Assembly: GCA_023411035.1 (NCBI GenBank)
Contig: JAEYPE010000020.1
Coordinates: 1-28,145 of the forward strand
Source: Pseudomonadota bacterium
GTDB taxonomy: Bacteria > Pseudomonadota > Alphaproteobacteria > Azospirillales > Azospirillaceae
Length of the DNA stretch: 28,145 nucleotides
Direction: 5' to 3'
Translations under genes and position numbers: made by a program
Notes under the pieces: model-generated
The model's input: only the letters and a program-made list of their open reading frames with translations
Told to the model about the DNA's origin: nothing
Databases searched by the model: none
Shown: one piece after another, positions 1-8,608 of the stretch
How the letters are laid out: each line of letters begins with the position of its first letter
Numbering within the stretch: position 1 is the first letter of the stretch

Positions 1-962
1 AGCTGCGAGGCGATGTTGGCGCGGGCCGTCTGACCCATCGCCACGTCGCCGGAGGTGGCGGTGTAGGTGAAGGTCTGGTCTTCGACCGTGATGGTGAAGC
101 TGTCGCCGGCTTCGATCGTGCCGCCCATCGTGACCTTGGTGACCTGCGCGGTGCCCGAGGTCGCCGCCGTGGTGGTGTTGGCGGCCATGGTCTGGCTGTT
201 GTCGAAATAGGTGACGGTGCGCGACTCGTTGCCGTCCGTGACGATGAAGGACCGCTCGCGGCCCGCCGCGCCGCGGACTTCGATCTGCACGTCGGAGAAG
301 CTGCCGAGCGAGGTGGCCATCGTGCCGGACAGCTTCAGACCGACCAGACCGTGGGCCATTTCGGCGCTGTTGATGTCGCCGGCCGCGCCCTCGATGGAGC
401 CGTCGCCCCGGACGCGCACCGTGTAGATGTCGGTCGACACCACGTTGGTGACGCGGGCGTTCTCGATGCCCTGGATGGTGTTGACGGCGCGGCGCGATTC
501 GCTGGTCGAGTCCAGGCGCAGGCCGTTGCCGGCCAGCAGGTTCTTGCCGGCATAGCCGCTGTCGCCGGCCAGCTTGTCGATCTGCTCCTTCAGCGCGTTG
601 AACTGCGCGGCCAGCGTCTTGCGGGTGGCGACGGAACCGGCGTCGGTGCCCAGGGCGGAATAGGCGGCGGTGGTCAGACCGCGAGCCTGCTCGATCATGC
701 TTTCGATCGCGGTCACGCCCTTGTCGGCGGCCTTGATGGTGCTGATCGACTGGCCCATCGTGTCCTTCAGCGCGGTCAGGTCGCCGGCGCGCTGGTTCAG
801 GCTCTTCGCTGCGAAGAACGACGTCGGGCCGTCGAGGGCCGAGTTGATCTTGTTGCCGGTCGAAAGGATGTTCTGCTTCTTACCGATCTGGCTTTCCACG
901 TTCTGCAGTTGCAGCAGATTCGTGCGCATGGCGGCGGTAAGCGTGACTTCGTTGACGGCCAT
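1..962 (-). CDS. Flagellin, 3' end beyond the window
   Basis: Structural subunit of the flagellar filament, exported through the flagellar type III apparatus. About 320 codons are present and the C-terminus lies outside the window. The N-terminus begins MAVNEVTLTAAMRTNLLQLQ and runs into the conserved D0/D1 helices: an LSTGNKINSALDGPTSFFAA stretch at about residues 33-52, followed by DLTALKDTMGQSISTIKAAD. This is the Caulobacter/Azospirillum flagellin pattern. The Ser/Thr/Gly-rich part after residue 180 fits the variable, surface-exposed D2/D3 region. The start at 962 is preceded by AAGGAG with good spacing. The family is certain from the sequence; whether this is the polar or a lateral flagellin cannot be decided here. 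Confidence 0.9.
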   Translation of the reverse strand, partial: MAVNEVTLTAAMRTNLLQLQNVESQIGKKQNILSTGNKINSALDGPTSFFAAKSLNQRAGDLTALKDTMGQSISTIKAADKGVTAIESMIEQARGLTTAAYSALGTDAGSVATRKTLAAQFNALKEQIDKLAGDSGYAGKNLLAGNGLRLDSTSESRRAVNTIQGIENARVTNVVSTDIYTVRVRGDGSIEGAAGDINSAEMAHGLVGLKLSGTMATSLGSFSDVQIEVRGAAGRERSFIVTDGNESRTVTYFDNSQTMAANTTTAATSGTAQVTKVTMGGTIEAGDSFTITVEDQTFTYTATSGDVAMGQTARANIASQ

Positions 963-1048
963 GGTTCCAAGTCTCCTTCTGAGGCTCGCCCCGCGGCTGG
1001 TGCTTGAAACCGAAGCGAGGCAACGTGCATTTGCGCAACCCTCCCTTA

Positions 1049-1063
1049 TCAAGACCCGTGCCA
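1049..1063 (-). promoter_or_regulatory. Sigma-54-like promoter of the flagellin gene
   Basis: Read on the minus strand, TGGCACG-N4-TTGAT matches the sigma-54 consensus TGGCACG-N4-TTGCW at every defined position except the -12 GC, which is GA here. Spacing is exact. The predicted transcript start near 1037 would leave a leader of about 75 nt before the flagellin ATG. RpoN control of flagellar genes is known in this group. The -12 mismatch keeps this tentative. Confidence 0.5.
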
Positions 1064-1344
1064 GTTTGTGGCTTGTCAGGTAAGTGATTGTTGTGGAACG
1101 GATTGTGCGGAGCTTGCCCGGATATCCGGCCGCTGGCGGCGGGGCGGTCCTTCCCGTGGCGACGGAAAATTTTGCCGGGCAGGAACGGCATTGCCGCCGG
1201 GGTTCGTGGATAAATCTTCCCAGTTGGAGAGTGTGCGCACGGTGCCGGTAAGCCCTTGGTGACGGCGTCCGCGGCGGCTATCGTCGGGTGTCGCACCCAT
1301 CCGGGCGCCACCGGGCGTCCGCAACGAAGACGGAGGGATGAAGC
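1064..1344. other. Intergenic region between flagellin and RidA gene
   Basis: Divergent spacer. Apart from the sigma-54-like element at its left edge and the GGAGG ribosome-binding site at 1332-1336 for the RidA gene, I see no convincing promoter, terminator or small gene. Confidence 0.5.
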
Positions 1345-1812
1345 ATGGCCGGACGCATCGAGGCGCGGCTGAAGGAACTGGGGATCGAGCTGCCGCAGGC
1401 GGCGGCCCCGGTGGCCGCCTATGTGCCCTACACGCAGTCGGGCAACACGCTCTACGTGTCGGGGCAGGTCACCGTGTGGAACGGCGAGCGCCGTTTCGTC
1501 GGCAAGCTGGGCCAGGATTTCACGGTGGAGCAGGGGCAGCAGGCGGCGCGGCTGTGCGCCCTGAACATCATCGCCCAGGCGAAGGCGGCCTGCGGCGGCG
1601 ATCTGGACCGGGTGGTGCGCGTGCTGCGGCTGGGCGGTTTCGTGAATGGCACCCCGGACTTCCACGACCAGCCGCTGGTCATCAACGGCGCGTCGGAACT
1701 GATGATGGAGGTGTTCGGGGACGCCGGGAAGCACGCCCGCGCCGCGGTCGGCGCCCCGTCGCTGCCCGGCAATGTGGCCGTCGAGGTGGACGCGATCCTC
1801 GAACTGGCCTGA
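1345..1812 (+). CDS. RidA/YjgF/UK114-family protein
   Basis: A 155-aa protein of the RidA superfamily. These proteins hydrolyse reactive enamine/imine intermediates released by PLP enzymes, or act in related deaminations. Visible features are the YTQSGNTLYVSGQ strand at about residues 29-41, the GDLDRVVRVLRLGGFVN segment, and an Arg at residue 132 in ARAAVGAPSLPGNVAVEVDA, which aligns with the substrate-carboxylate-binding Arg105 of E. coli RidA. It is longer than classical RidA (about 128 aa) because of an N-terminal helix and an insertion, as in the YjgH/YoaB-like subgroups. GGAGG lies 8 bases before the ATG. Another ATG at 1338 is in a different frame. The exact substrate is unknown. Confidence 0.9.
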   Translation: MAGRIEARLKELGIELPQAAAPVAAYVPYTQSGNTLYVSGQVTVWNGERRFVGKLGQDFTVEQGQQAARLCALNIIAQAKAACGGDLDRVVRVLRLGGFVNGTPDFHDQPLVINGASELMMEVFGDAGKHARAAVGAPSLPGNVAVEVDAILELA

Positions 1813-1900
1813 TCGGGCCATCTCCGGGCGGGGAGGCGGGCCTCTTGCCGCGGCGCGGCAAAGCGCCCACCTCCCTCGGCGTATCCGCGAAGGAGAGAGC

Positions 1901-3097
1901 ATGCCCGACGGCAAGGACACCGGCGCCGGCCCCGATGCCGGGGACACCATCACCGTCAAGGTCCTGACCGGCATCGGTCTGGCCGACCCGCAGGAGTGGG
2001 ACGCCTGTGCCGGGCCGGACAACCCGTTCCTCAGCCACGCCTTCCTGCTGGCTCTGGAGGAATCGGGCTCGGTCACCGGACGCACGGGCTGGCAACCCAG
2101 CCATCTCGCCGCTCTCGACGGGGCGGGCCGGATCATGGGGGCGGTGCCGCTCTATCTGAAGAGCCATTCCTACGGCGAATATGTCTTCGACCATGCCTGG
2201 GCTCACGCCTATGAGCGGGCGGGCGGGCGGTATTACCCGAAGCTCCAGTGCGCGGTGCCCTTCACCCCGGTGCCGGGGCCGCGCCTTCTCGTCAGGCCCG
2301 GCGCGGGGGAGGCCGTCGCGAACGCGCTGATCCAGGGGATGGAGGAGGTGGCGCGGCGCTACGGAGTGTCCTCCGTCCACGTCACCTTTCCCGAGGAAGG
2401 GGACTGGCGCCGGCTGGGCGAGGCCGGCTGGCTGCTGCGCGAGGGCGTGCAGTATCATTGGGAGAACCGCGGCTATGCCAGTTTCGACGATTTCCTGGGG
2501 ACGCTGAATTCCCGCAAGCGCAAGGCCATCCGCAAGGAACGGCGCGAGGTGGCGGACAGCGGCGTCCGGCTGCACAGCCTGACCGGCCCCGACCTGAAGC
2601 CGGAGCATTGGGACGCCTTCCACCGCTTCTATCTGGAAACCGCCGACCGGAAATGGGGCGGCGGCTATCTGAACCGCGCCTTCTTCCGGCTGCTGGGCGA
2701 AACCATGGCCGACCGGGTCATGCTGGTGATGTGCGAGGACGACGGGAAATGGGTGGCCGGCGCCCTGAACCTGATCGGTGGGGAAGCCCTCTATGGCCGC
2801 AACTGGGGCTCCGACGGCAGCTACCGCTTCCTGCATTTCGAAGCCTGCTACTACCGCGCGTTGGACTTCGCCATCGAGCGCGGCCTGCGCCGGGTCGAGG
2901 CCGGCGCCCAGGGCGAGCACAAGATCCAGCGCGGCTATCTGCCGGTGCCGACCTACAGCGCCCATTGGGTGGCCGATCCCGGCTTCCACCGTGCGATCGA
3001 GGATTACCTGCGTCGCGAGCGGCCCGGCGTGGCGGCGGAGCGGCAGGCGCTGATGGAACTGTCACCCTACCGCCAGGACGGCCTGCCGGATCAATAA
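1901..3097 (+). CDS. GNAT-fold acyltransferase, COG3146/DUF482 type
   Basis: A 398-aa cytoplasmic protein resembling the COG3146 family, which is annotated as putative N-acyltransferases related to FemAB-like GNAT enzymes. Landmarks are PFLSHAFLLALEESGSV near residues 43-59, the YGEYVFDHAWAHAYERAGGRYYPKLQ block, LNSRKRKAIRKERREV, and GALNLIGGEALYGRNWG followed by LHFEACYYRALDFAI and GAQGEHKIQRGYLP. These are the characteristic blocks of the family. The ATG follows GAAGGAG. It lies 88 bases after the RidA gene on the same strand and may be co-transcribed. Its 3' end overlaps the convergent guanine deaminase gene by 7 bases. The natural substrate is not known. Confidence 0.85.
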   Translation: MPDGKDTGAGPDAGDTITVKVLTGIGLADPQEWDACAGPDNPFLSHAFLLALEESGSVTGRTGWQPSHLAALDGAGRIMGAVPLYLKSHSYGEYVFDHAWAHAYERAGGRYYPKLQCAVPFTPVPGPRLLVRPGAGEAVANALIQGMEEVARRYGVSSVHVTFPEEGDWRRLGEAGWLLREGVQYHWENRGYASFDDFLGTLNSRKRKAIRKERREVADSGVRLHSLTGPDLKPEHWDAFHRFYLETADRKWGGGYLNRAFFRLLGETMADRVMLVMCEDDGKWVAGALNLIGGEALYGRNWGSDGSYRFLHFEACYYRALDFAIERGLRRVEAGAQGEHKIQRGYLPVPTYSAHWVADPGFHRAIEDYLRRERPGVAAERQALMELSPYRQDGLPDQ

Positions 3098-3567
3098 GGC
3101 ACGCGGTCGGGCTTGGCCGCCCATTCGTCGAAGACCGCGCGGGCCTCGTCCGCCAGAAGGCGCTGCATGGGGATCGCCCGCTGCTCCAGCGGCAAGGCGA
3201 TTTCCGTGTAGAGGAAGGCGTCGTCGAAACCGATGTCAGCCGCGTCGTCGCGCGCGTTGGCGTAGACGATGCGGTCGATCCGCGCCCAGTAAATGGCCGA
3301 CAGGCACATCGGGCAGGGCTCGCAGCTCGTGTAGACGGTCGCCCCGGCGAGGCTGAAGCTACCCAGGTCGCGGCAGGCGTTGCGGATGGCGACGACCTCC
3401 GCATGCGCCGTGGGGTCGCTGGATGAGGTCACGCAGTTCCAGCCTTCGCCGATGATCCGCCCGTCCCGCGCGATGACGGCGCCGAAGGGACCACCGGCGT
3501 TGCCCTGCATGTGGGTGCGGCTGAGGTCGATGGCGCGGCGCAGGCACTCGATGTCGAAGGTCGTCAT
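3091..3567 (-). CDS. guaD: Guanine deaminase, cytidine-deaminase fold
   Basis: A 158-aa zinc hydrolase predicted to convert guanine to xanthine and ammonia. Zinc ligands and catalytic residues are visible: H55-A-E57 in PTAHAEVVAIRNAC, and C85-P-M-C88 in SCEPCPMCLSAIYWAR. The GFDDAFLYTEI segment and the C-terminal Tyr (DRVPY) match Bacillus subtilis GuaD closely. In that enzyme the C-terminal Tyr reaches into the neighbouring active site and sets guanine specificity. The length is also near that of GuaD (156 aa). These traits separate it from the tRNA adenosine deaminase TadA. It is convergent with the upstream acyltransferase gene and divergent from the pentapeptide-repeat gene. Confidence 0.88.
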   Translation of the reverse strand: MTTFDIECLRRAIDLSRTHMQGNAGGPFGAVIARDGRIIGEGWNCVTSSSDPTAHAEVVAIRNACRDLGSFSLAGATVYTSCEPCPMCLSAIYWARIDRIVYANARDDAADIGFDDAFLYTEIALPLEQRAIPMQRLLADEARAVFDEWAAKPDRVPY

Positions 3568-3603
3568 ACTCTGTCTCTTCCGACAATGCCGGGACTGCGG
3601 CGG

Positions 3604-3631
3604 TTGGTGATTTACTCTTTACTGATATTAC
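3604..3631 (+). promoter_or_regulatory. Candidate sigma-70 promoter of pentapeptide gene
   Basis: TTGGTG (3604-3609), a 16-base spacer and TATTAC (3626-3631) sit in an AT-rich patch of otherwise GC-rich DNA between divergent genes. A start near 3638 would exclude the upstream GTG at 3642 as a practical start and favours the ATG at 3678. Each box matches consensus at four of six positions. Confidence 0.35.
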
Positions 3632-3677
3632 ACAAAGCGTAGTGTGTGTGGACACTGCCGACCGACGGAACCGCCCG

Positions 3678-5000
3678 ATGACCGACCGCACCATGGAATT
3701 CCTGAAGCAGGTGCGGGATCATCTACTCTACCTGAAACTGAAGCCGGGGGGCGTGCGCCTTCAGGCGAAGGGCGTCGATCTGTCCAGGTTGCGGCTGAAG
3801 GGCTTCAACCTGCAAGCGGCCATCCTCACCCAGGGCAATTTCTCCGACGCCCAGTTGGAGGAGGTCAGCTTCGCCATGTCCGACCTGTTCGGGGCGAATT
3901 TCAGCCGGGCGAAGCTGGTGGGCTCCTCCTTCGCGCGGGCGGACCTGCGCGGGGCGAATTTCCAGAAGGCCAACCTGACCCGCACCGACTTCGAAGGCGC
4001 CGACCTTCGCCCCGGACAGATCATGGTCTACCGCGGAAGCCGCGACGCCGACGAAGAGGAGGAGGAGCGGCGGCCCACCAACCTGATGGGCGCCCGGATG
4101 GACGGCGTCAACTTCAAGGGGGCGGACCTCAGCCATGCCGAACTGGCCAACATGTCCATAACCGGGGGGGATTTCAGCAACGCCAACCTGTTCGCGGCCA
4201 ATCTGGCCGGCGCCGACCTGACCGAGGCGAACTTCACCGGGGCCAAGCTGAAGCGCGCGGTGCTGAGCGGCGCCACCCTGACCCGCGCCGTCCTGCGCCA
4301 TGCCGATCTGCGCGAGGCGACCTTGCGCAACGTGGACCTGACCGCGGCGGACACGCTGGGTGCCGACCTGGACGGCGCCGTCTATATGAGGAACCCGGAC
4401 GCCCTGCCGGCGCCGGTCCGCAGCGTGCTGGACGCGCACATCCTATGGATCAACAGCGGCGGACGGGCCGGGGTGCGGGCGGATTTCTCCGGCATGGAAC
4501 TGCGTGGGCTGGATCTGACCGCCTGCGACCTGTCGGGGGGCGTGTTCCGCAACGCCAATCTGGACGATGTCCGGCTGTCCAACGCCTCGCTGTCGCTGGC
4601 CGATTTCGGCGGGGCCAGCCTGCGCCGGGCGCGGCTGGATCAGGCGGTGCTGACCGGAGCGAACCTGAGCGGGGCCGATCTGACCGGGGCGGACGCCCAC
4701 GGCGCCGACCTCGGCATGGTGGACCTGCGCAACCCGGACGGCACCCCGACCGGGCGGCGCTGGCCCGCCAACCTGATGGGGGCCAATCTGGCCGCCGCCG
4801 ACCTGCGCGGCGCGCGGCTGACGGGGGCGAAGCTGGCCGGTGCCAGCTTCGAGATGGCCAACCTCGCCTCCGCCGACCTGCGCGGCTGCGACGACGCGGC
4901 GGCGAACCTGTCGAAGGCCAGCCTGATGGGCGCCCGCCGCGGCCCGCTGGAGACGCGCCCGCCGCGCGAGAGCGGCGGAACCGGACTTATTTCCCTGTAA
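3678..5000 (+). CDS. Pentapeptide-repeat protein
   Basis: A 440-aa protein built largely of A(D/N)LXX pentapeptide repeats, which fold into a right-handed quadrilateral beta-helix. The repeat tracts are separated by non-repeat inserts: an acidic one (RDADEEEEERRPTNLMGARM), one around NPDALPAPVRSVLDAHILWI, and one around RNPDGTPTGRRWPANLMGAN. The last two recur in alphaproteobacterial members, as does the GVRADFSGMELRGLDL segment. The short N-terminal part (MEFLKQVRDHLLYLKLKPGG) is not repeat. No signal peptide or membrane segment is seen. I chose the ATG at 3678 because GGA precedes it and the GTG at 3642 has no ribosome-binding site; ATG 3693 is possible. Some family members mimic DNA and protect gyrase, but nothing here points to that role. 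Function unknown. Confidence 0.88.
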   Translation: MTDRTMEFLKQVRDHLLYLKLKPGGVRLQAKGVDLSRLRLKGFNLQAAILTQGNFSDAQLEEVSFAMSDLFGANFSRAKLVGSSFARADLRGANFQKANLTRTDFEGADLRPGQIMVYRGSRDADEEEEERRPTNLMGARMDGVNFKGADLSHAELANMSITGGDFSNANLFAANLAGADLTEANFTGAKLKRAVLSGATLTRAVLRHADLREATLRNVDLTAADTLGADLDGAVYMRNPDALPAPVRSVLDAHILWINSGGRAGVRADFSGMELRGLDLTACDLSGGVFRNANLDDVRLSNASLSLADFGGASLRRARLDQAVLTGANLSGADLTGADAHGADLGMVDLRNPDGTPTGRRWPANLMGANLAAADLRGARLTGAKLAGASFEMANLASADLRGCDDAAANLSKASLMGARRGPLETRPPRESGGTGLISL

Positions 5001-5004
5001 CGCT

Positions 5005-6117
5005 TCACGCCCAGGCGGTGAGCACCGCGGCGGCGGTGGATTCGCGCAAGGGAGCGCGCTCCGGCGGGGTGCCGCCATCGACGCGCAGGCCCATCAGGGT
5101 TTCCACCAGCGGCTCCGGCCCCGGCGTGACGCGGATCTGGCCGCGGGCGGCGATGTGCGGGTGGTCCGGCATCTCCGCCAGCGTCGGCAGCGCTTCGAAG
5201 CAGCAATCCACAGGGTCGAGCAGCGCTTTCCAGTCGGCGAGGCCGCGGCTGGCGAACAGGGCCGTCAACTCCTCGATCAGGGAGGTCTGGGGCAGCGGGT
5301 CGCCTTGCCGGGCGATCCAGTCGGGGCGCCCCACAGCATTGCAGAAGCCTTGCCAGAACTTGGCCTCCAGCGCCGACAGGGTGGCGAAGCGCCCGTCCGC
5401 GGTGCGGTAGATGCGGTAGCAGGCCGCCCCGCCGGACAGAAGTGCCTCGCCGCGGGCCGGGACCTGCCCCCGCGCGTCGGCGGTCAGGTTGAAGCCCTGC
5501 CAGCCCAGCACCGTTTCCATGATCGACAGGTCGAGGAAGCAGCCCTCGCCGCTGCGCTGGCGCCCGAACAGGGCGGCGACCACCGCCAGGGCCGTCTGCT
5601 GGGCCGAGGCGAAGTCGGCGACCGGCGGGTGGCTAATCGCGGGCCGGGCCGGCGTGCCCGAGGAGTCCAGCCCGCCGCCGACCGCCATGTAATTCAGATC
5701 GTGCCCGGCCCGCCGGGCGTAGGGGCCGCCGCTGCCCCAGCCGGACAGGCTGGCGTGGACCAGCCGCGGGTTCAGCGCGCGCAGCCGGGCGTGGCCCAGC
5801 CCCAGCTTGTCCAGCACGCCGGGGCGGTAGCTTTCCACCAGCGCGTCGGCCCCGGCGATCAACGATTCGAAGGCGGCGCGGTCGCCCTCGTCCTTCAGGT
5901 TCAGGGGAACGACGGTCTTGCCGGCGTTCAGCAGCTTGTAGGCCGCGGTCATGCCGTCCGCGTCGGTGGGACCCATCCGGCGCAGCGGGTCGCCGTCCGG
6001 CGGCTCCACCTTCACCACCTCCGCGCCGAGGTCGGCCAGCATCTGGGCGGCATAGGGACCCGGCAGATACTGGCCCAGGTCGATGACGCGCAGTCCGGTC
6101 AGGAAGGGCAGGGGCAT
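5005..6117 (-). CDS. CaiB/BaiF CoA-transferase family, AMACR-like
   Basis: A 370-aa family III CoA-transferase/racemase. The N-terminal LPGPYAAQMLADLGAEVVKV (about residues 18-37) is the family's CoA-binding signature, and NLKDEGDRAAFESLIAGADA and ESYRPGVLDKLGLG follow. His139 in AGHDLNYMAVGG and Asp168 in VADFA align with the catalytic His126/Asp156 pair of the mycobacterial alpha-methylacyl-CoA racemase, so epimerisation of 2-methylacyl-CoA is a reasonable prediction. True CoA-transferases instead use an Asp nucleophile at another position. The start at 6117 has GAGGAA 8 bases upstream; longer readings towards 6231 lack support. It ends 4 bases from the convergent pentapeptide gene and stands alone, so the in vivo substrate cannot be inferred from context. 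Confidence 0.85.
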   Translation of the reverse strand: MPLPFLTGLRVIDLGQYLPGPYAAQMLADLGAEVVKVEPPDGDPLRRMGPTDADGMTAAYKLLNAGKTVVPLNLKDEGDRAAFESLIAGADALVESYRPGVLDKLGLGHARLRALNPRLVHASLSGWGSGGPYARRAGHDLNYMAVGGGLDSSGTPARPAISHPPVADFASAQQTALAVVAALFGRQRSGEGCFLDLSIMETVLGWQGFNLTADARGQVPARGEALLSGGAACYRIYRTADGRFATLSALEAKFWQGFCNAVGRPDWIARQGDPLPQTSLIEELTALFASRGLADWKALLDPVDCCFEALPTLAEMPDHPHIAARGQIRVTPGPEPLVETLMGLRVDGGTPPERAPLRESTAAAVLTAWA

Positions 6118-6227
6118 GGTGCGTTTCCTCAAGCGTTCTTCGTTGTGGGCGGTCATCCGTCGCCGTTGCGGATTGTCCGCGATGCGGTGCTGGGAATGCA
6201 ACCGTCCACCCTTCGCGTTCGTGCCGG

Positions 6228-6262
6228 CCAAAAAGAAAGGGGGCCTTGCGGCCCCCTTTTTT
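6228..6262 (-). terminator. Rho-independent terminator after clpA
   Basis: A GGGGGCC/GGCCCCC stem with a 4-base loop, flanked by an A-rich run on one side and a T-run on the other, so it could work in both directions. It lies 22 bases beyond the clpA stop and before the CoA-transferase gene on the same strand, separating the two transcription units. Confidence 0.85.
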
Positions 6263-6283
6263 CGCGTACCGTGCGGACCGGCG

Positions 6284-8608
6284 TCATTCCGCCAGTTCGT
6301 GCACGACCTCGTCCTCGTCCTCGTCGCCGGAGCGCCGCTTGCGCGACCCTTCGGTGTAGTCGAAGGCGGGCTTGTCGTCCTTCACGGTCACCTTGACCAG
6401 ACCGCCCTTGGCGAGCTTGCCGAACAGCAGTTCCTCGGCGAGCGGCTTCTTCAGATGCTCCTGGATCACGCGGCCCAGCGGACGCGCGCCGTAGAGCGGA
6501 TCGTAGCCCTTCTTGCCCAGCCATTCGCGGGCCAGATCGTCCAGTTCGATCGTGACGCCACGGTCTTCGAGCTGCGCTTCCATCTGCATGATGAACTTGT
6601 CCACCACGCGGTTGATGACTTCCCGGCTCAGCGGCGCGAAGGGGATGATCGCGTCCAGGCGATTGCGGAACTCCGGCGTGAACAGCTTCTCCACCGCTTC
6701 CATGTCCTCGCCGACCCGGCGCTCGCGCTCGAAGCCGATGGCCGGCTTGGCCATGTCCGCGGCGCCCGCGTTGGAGGTCATGATGAGGATGACGTTGCGG
6801 AAGTCCACCGTCTTGCCGTTGTGGTCCGTCAGCTTGCCGTGATCCATGATCTGCAACAGGATGTTGAACAGATCCGGATGCGCCTTCTCGATCTCGTCGA
6901 GCAGCAGCACGCAGTGCGGGTGCTGGTCGATGGCGTCGGTCAGCAGGCCGCCCTGGTCGAACCCGACATAGCCCGGAGGCGCGCCGATCAGGCGGGAAAC
7001 GGTGTGCCGTTCCATGTACTCCGACATGTCGAAGCGGGTCAGCTCGATGCCCAGCGTGTGGGAGAGCTGGCGGGCCACCTCGGTCTTGCCGACGCCGGTC
7101 GGGCCGGTGAACAGGTAGTTGCCGATGGGCTTTTCCGGTTCGCGCAGGCCGGCGCGGGCCAGCTTGATGGCGGAAACCAGCGCGTCGATGGCCTTGTCCT
7201 GGCCGAAGACCATGGTCTTCAGGTCGCGCTCCAGGTTCAGGAGCGTCTCCTTGTCGTCGCGGCTGACCGACTTCGGCGGGATGCGGGCGATCTTGGCGAC
7301 CACCGCCTCCACGTCCTTGACGGAGATCTTCTTCTTCCGCTTGTTCTCCGGCAGCAGCATCTGCGCGGCCCCGACCTCGTCGATGATGTCGATGGCCTTG
7401 TCCGGCAACTTGCGGTCGCCGATGTACTTCGCGGACAACTCCACCGCCGAACGGATCGCGTCGTTGGTGTAGCTCACCCGGTGGTGCTTTTCGTAGTAGG
7501 GCTTGATCCCCTGGAGGATCTTGACGGCATCCTCGATGGACGGCTCGTTGACGTCGATCTTCTGGAAGCGCCGGACGAGCGCCCGGTCCTTCTCGAAATA
7601 GTTCCGGTATTCCTTGTAGGTCGTCGAACCGATGCAACGCAGGGAGCCGGAGGCGAGGGCCGGCTTCAGCAGGTTCGAGGCGTCCATCGCACCGCCCGAG
7701 GTAGCACCGGCCCCGATGACCGTGTGGATCTCGTCGATGAAGAGGACGGCACCTTCCGTGGCCTCCAGTTCGGAGACGACGGCCTTCAGGCGCTCTTCGA
7801 AGTCGCCGCGGTACCGCGTACCGGCGAGCAGGGAGCCCATGTCGAGCGCGAAGATGGTGGCGCCCTTCAGCACCTCCGGAACCTCGCCATGGACGATGCG
7901 GCGGGCCAGCCCCTCGGCGATGGCGGTCTTGCCGACACCGGGGTCGCCGACGTACAGCGGGTTGTTCTTCGACCGCCGGCACAGGATCTGGATGGTCCGT
8001 TCGACCTCCTGCTCCCGTCCGATCAGCGGATCGATTTTCCCGCTGGCCGCCTTCTTGTTCAGGTTGACGCAATAAGCCTCAAGGGCTTCGCTGCCTTTCT
8101 TCACGACCTTCTCCGCCGCCGCGTCCTCGTCGGCACCGGTGACCCGCTTGGTTTCCGAGCGGCCCGGAGCCTTCGCGATTCCGTGAGAGATGTAGTTCAC
8201 CGCGTCGAAACGGGTCATCTCCTGCTCCTGCAGGAAATAGACCGCGTGGCTTTCGCGTTCAGAGAACAGGGCGACGAGCACATTTGCTCCCGTCACCTCC
8301 TCCCGCCCCGACGACTGGACGTGGATGGCCGCGCGTTGCAGCACCCGTTGGAAGCCAGCCGTCGGCTTCGCATCATCGGGCCTGTTCGTGATCAGGTTCG
8401 CAAGCTCGTTGTCGAGGTAATCCGACAGTTCGGCGCGCAGGCGGTCCAGATCGACTCCGCAAGCGCGCAAGACGGCCATGGCATCGGCGTCCTCGGTCAA
8501 TGCGAGCAGCAAGTGTTCGAGCGTCGCGTATTCGTGCCTGCGCTCGTTCGCATGGGCCAGGGCTCGGTGCAGCGTCTGTTCCAGGTTACGCGACAGCATC
8601 TGTGGCAT
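6284..8608 (-). CDS. clpA: ATP-dependent Clp protease ATPase subunit ClpA
   Basis: A 774-aa AAA+ unfoldase that feeds substrates to ClpP. It has an N-terminal ClpN repeat domain starting MPQMLSRNLEQTLHRALAHA, then two AAA+ modules: Walker A GDPGVGKT at 221-228 with Walker B VLFIDE near 288-293, and Walker A GPTGVGKT at 502-509 with Walker B VLLLDE near 567-572. An IGF tripeptide at about 624-626 is the ClpP-docking loop. E. coli ClpA is 758 aa, and the absence of a long coiled-coil middle domain separates it from ClpB/ClpC. The acidic tail (GDEDEDEVVHELAE) is local. AAAAGGA precedes the ATG, whose A is also the last base of the clpS stop (TAATG), implying translational coupling. Confidence 0.97.
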   Translation of the reverse strand: MPQMLSRNLEQTLHRALAHANERRHEYATLEHLLLALTEDADAMAVLRACGVDLDRLRAELSDYLDNELANLITNRPDDAKPTAGFQRVLQRAAIHVQSSGREEVTGANVLVALFSERESHAVYFLQEQEMTRFDAVNYISHGIAKAPGRSETKRVTGADEDAAAEKVVKKGSEALEAYCVNLNKKAASGKIDPLIGREQEVERTIQILCRRSKNNPLYVGDPGVGKTAIAEGLARRIVHGEVPEVLKGATIFALDMGSLLAGTRYRGDFEERLKAVVSELEATEGAVLFIDEIHTVIGAGATSGGAMDASNLLKPALASGSLRCIGSTTYKEYRNYFEKDRALVRRFQKIDVNEPSIEDAVKILQGIKPYYEKHHRVSYTNDAIRSAVELSAKYIGDRKLPDKAIDIIDEVGAAQMLLPENKRKKKISVKDVEAVVAKIARIPPKSVSRDDKETLLNLERDLKTMVFGQDKAIDALVSAIKLARAGLREPEKPIGNYLFTGPTGVGKTEVARQLSHTLGIELTRFDMSEYMERHTVSRLIGAPPGYVGFDQGGLLTDAIDQHPHCVLLLDEIEKAHPDLFNILLQIMDHGKLTDHNGKTVDFRNVILIMTSNAGAADMAKPAIGFERERRVGEDMEAVEKLFTPEFRNRLDAIIPFAPLSREVINRVVDKFIMQMEAQLEDRGVTIELDDLAREWLGKKGYDPLYGARPLGRVIQEHLKKPLAEELLFGKLAKGGLVKVTVKDDKPAFDYTEGSRKRRSGDEDEDEVVHELAE

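Noticed and set aside
880..2136. A 418-codon minus-strand frame across the flagellin 5' end and the RidA gene
   Set aside because: It conflicts with the flagellin frame and RidA, crosses the sigma-54-like promoter and shows no family.
3644..5410. A 588-codon alternative frame over the pentapeptide-repeat gene
   Set aside because: Arg/Gly/Pro-rich out-of-frame reading caused by the repetitive GC-rich sequence; the A(D/N)LXX frame is clearly the coding one.
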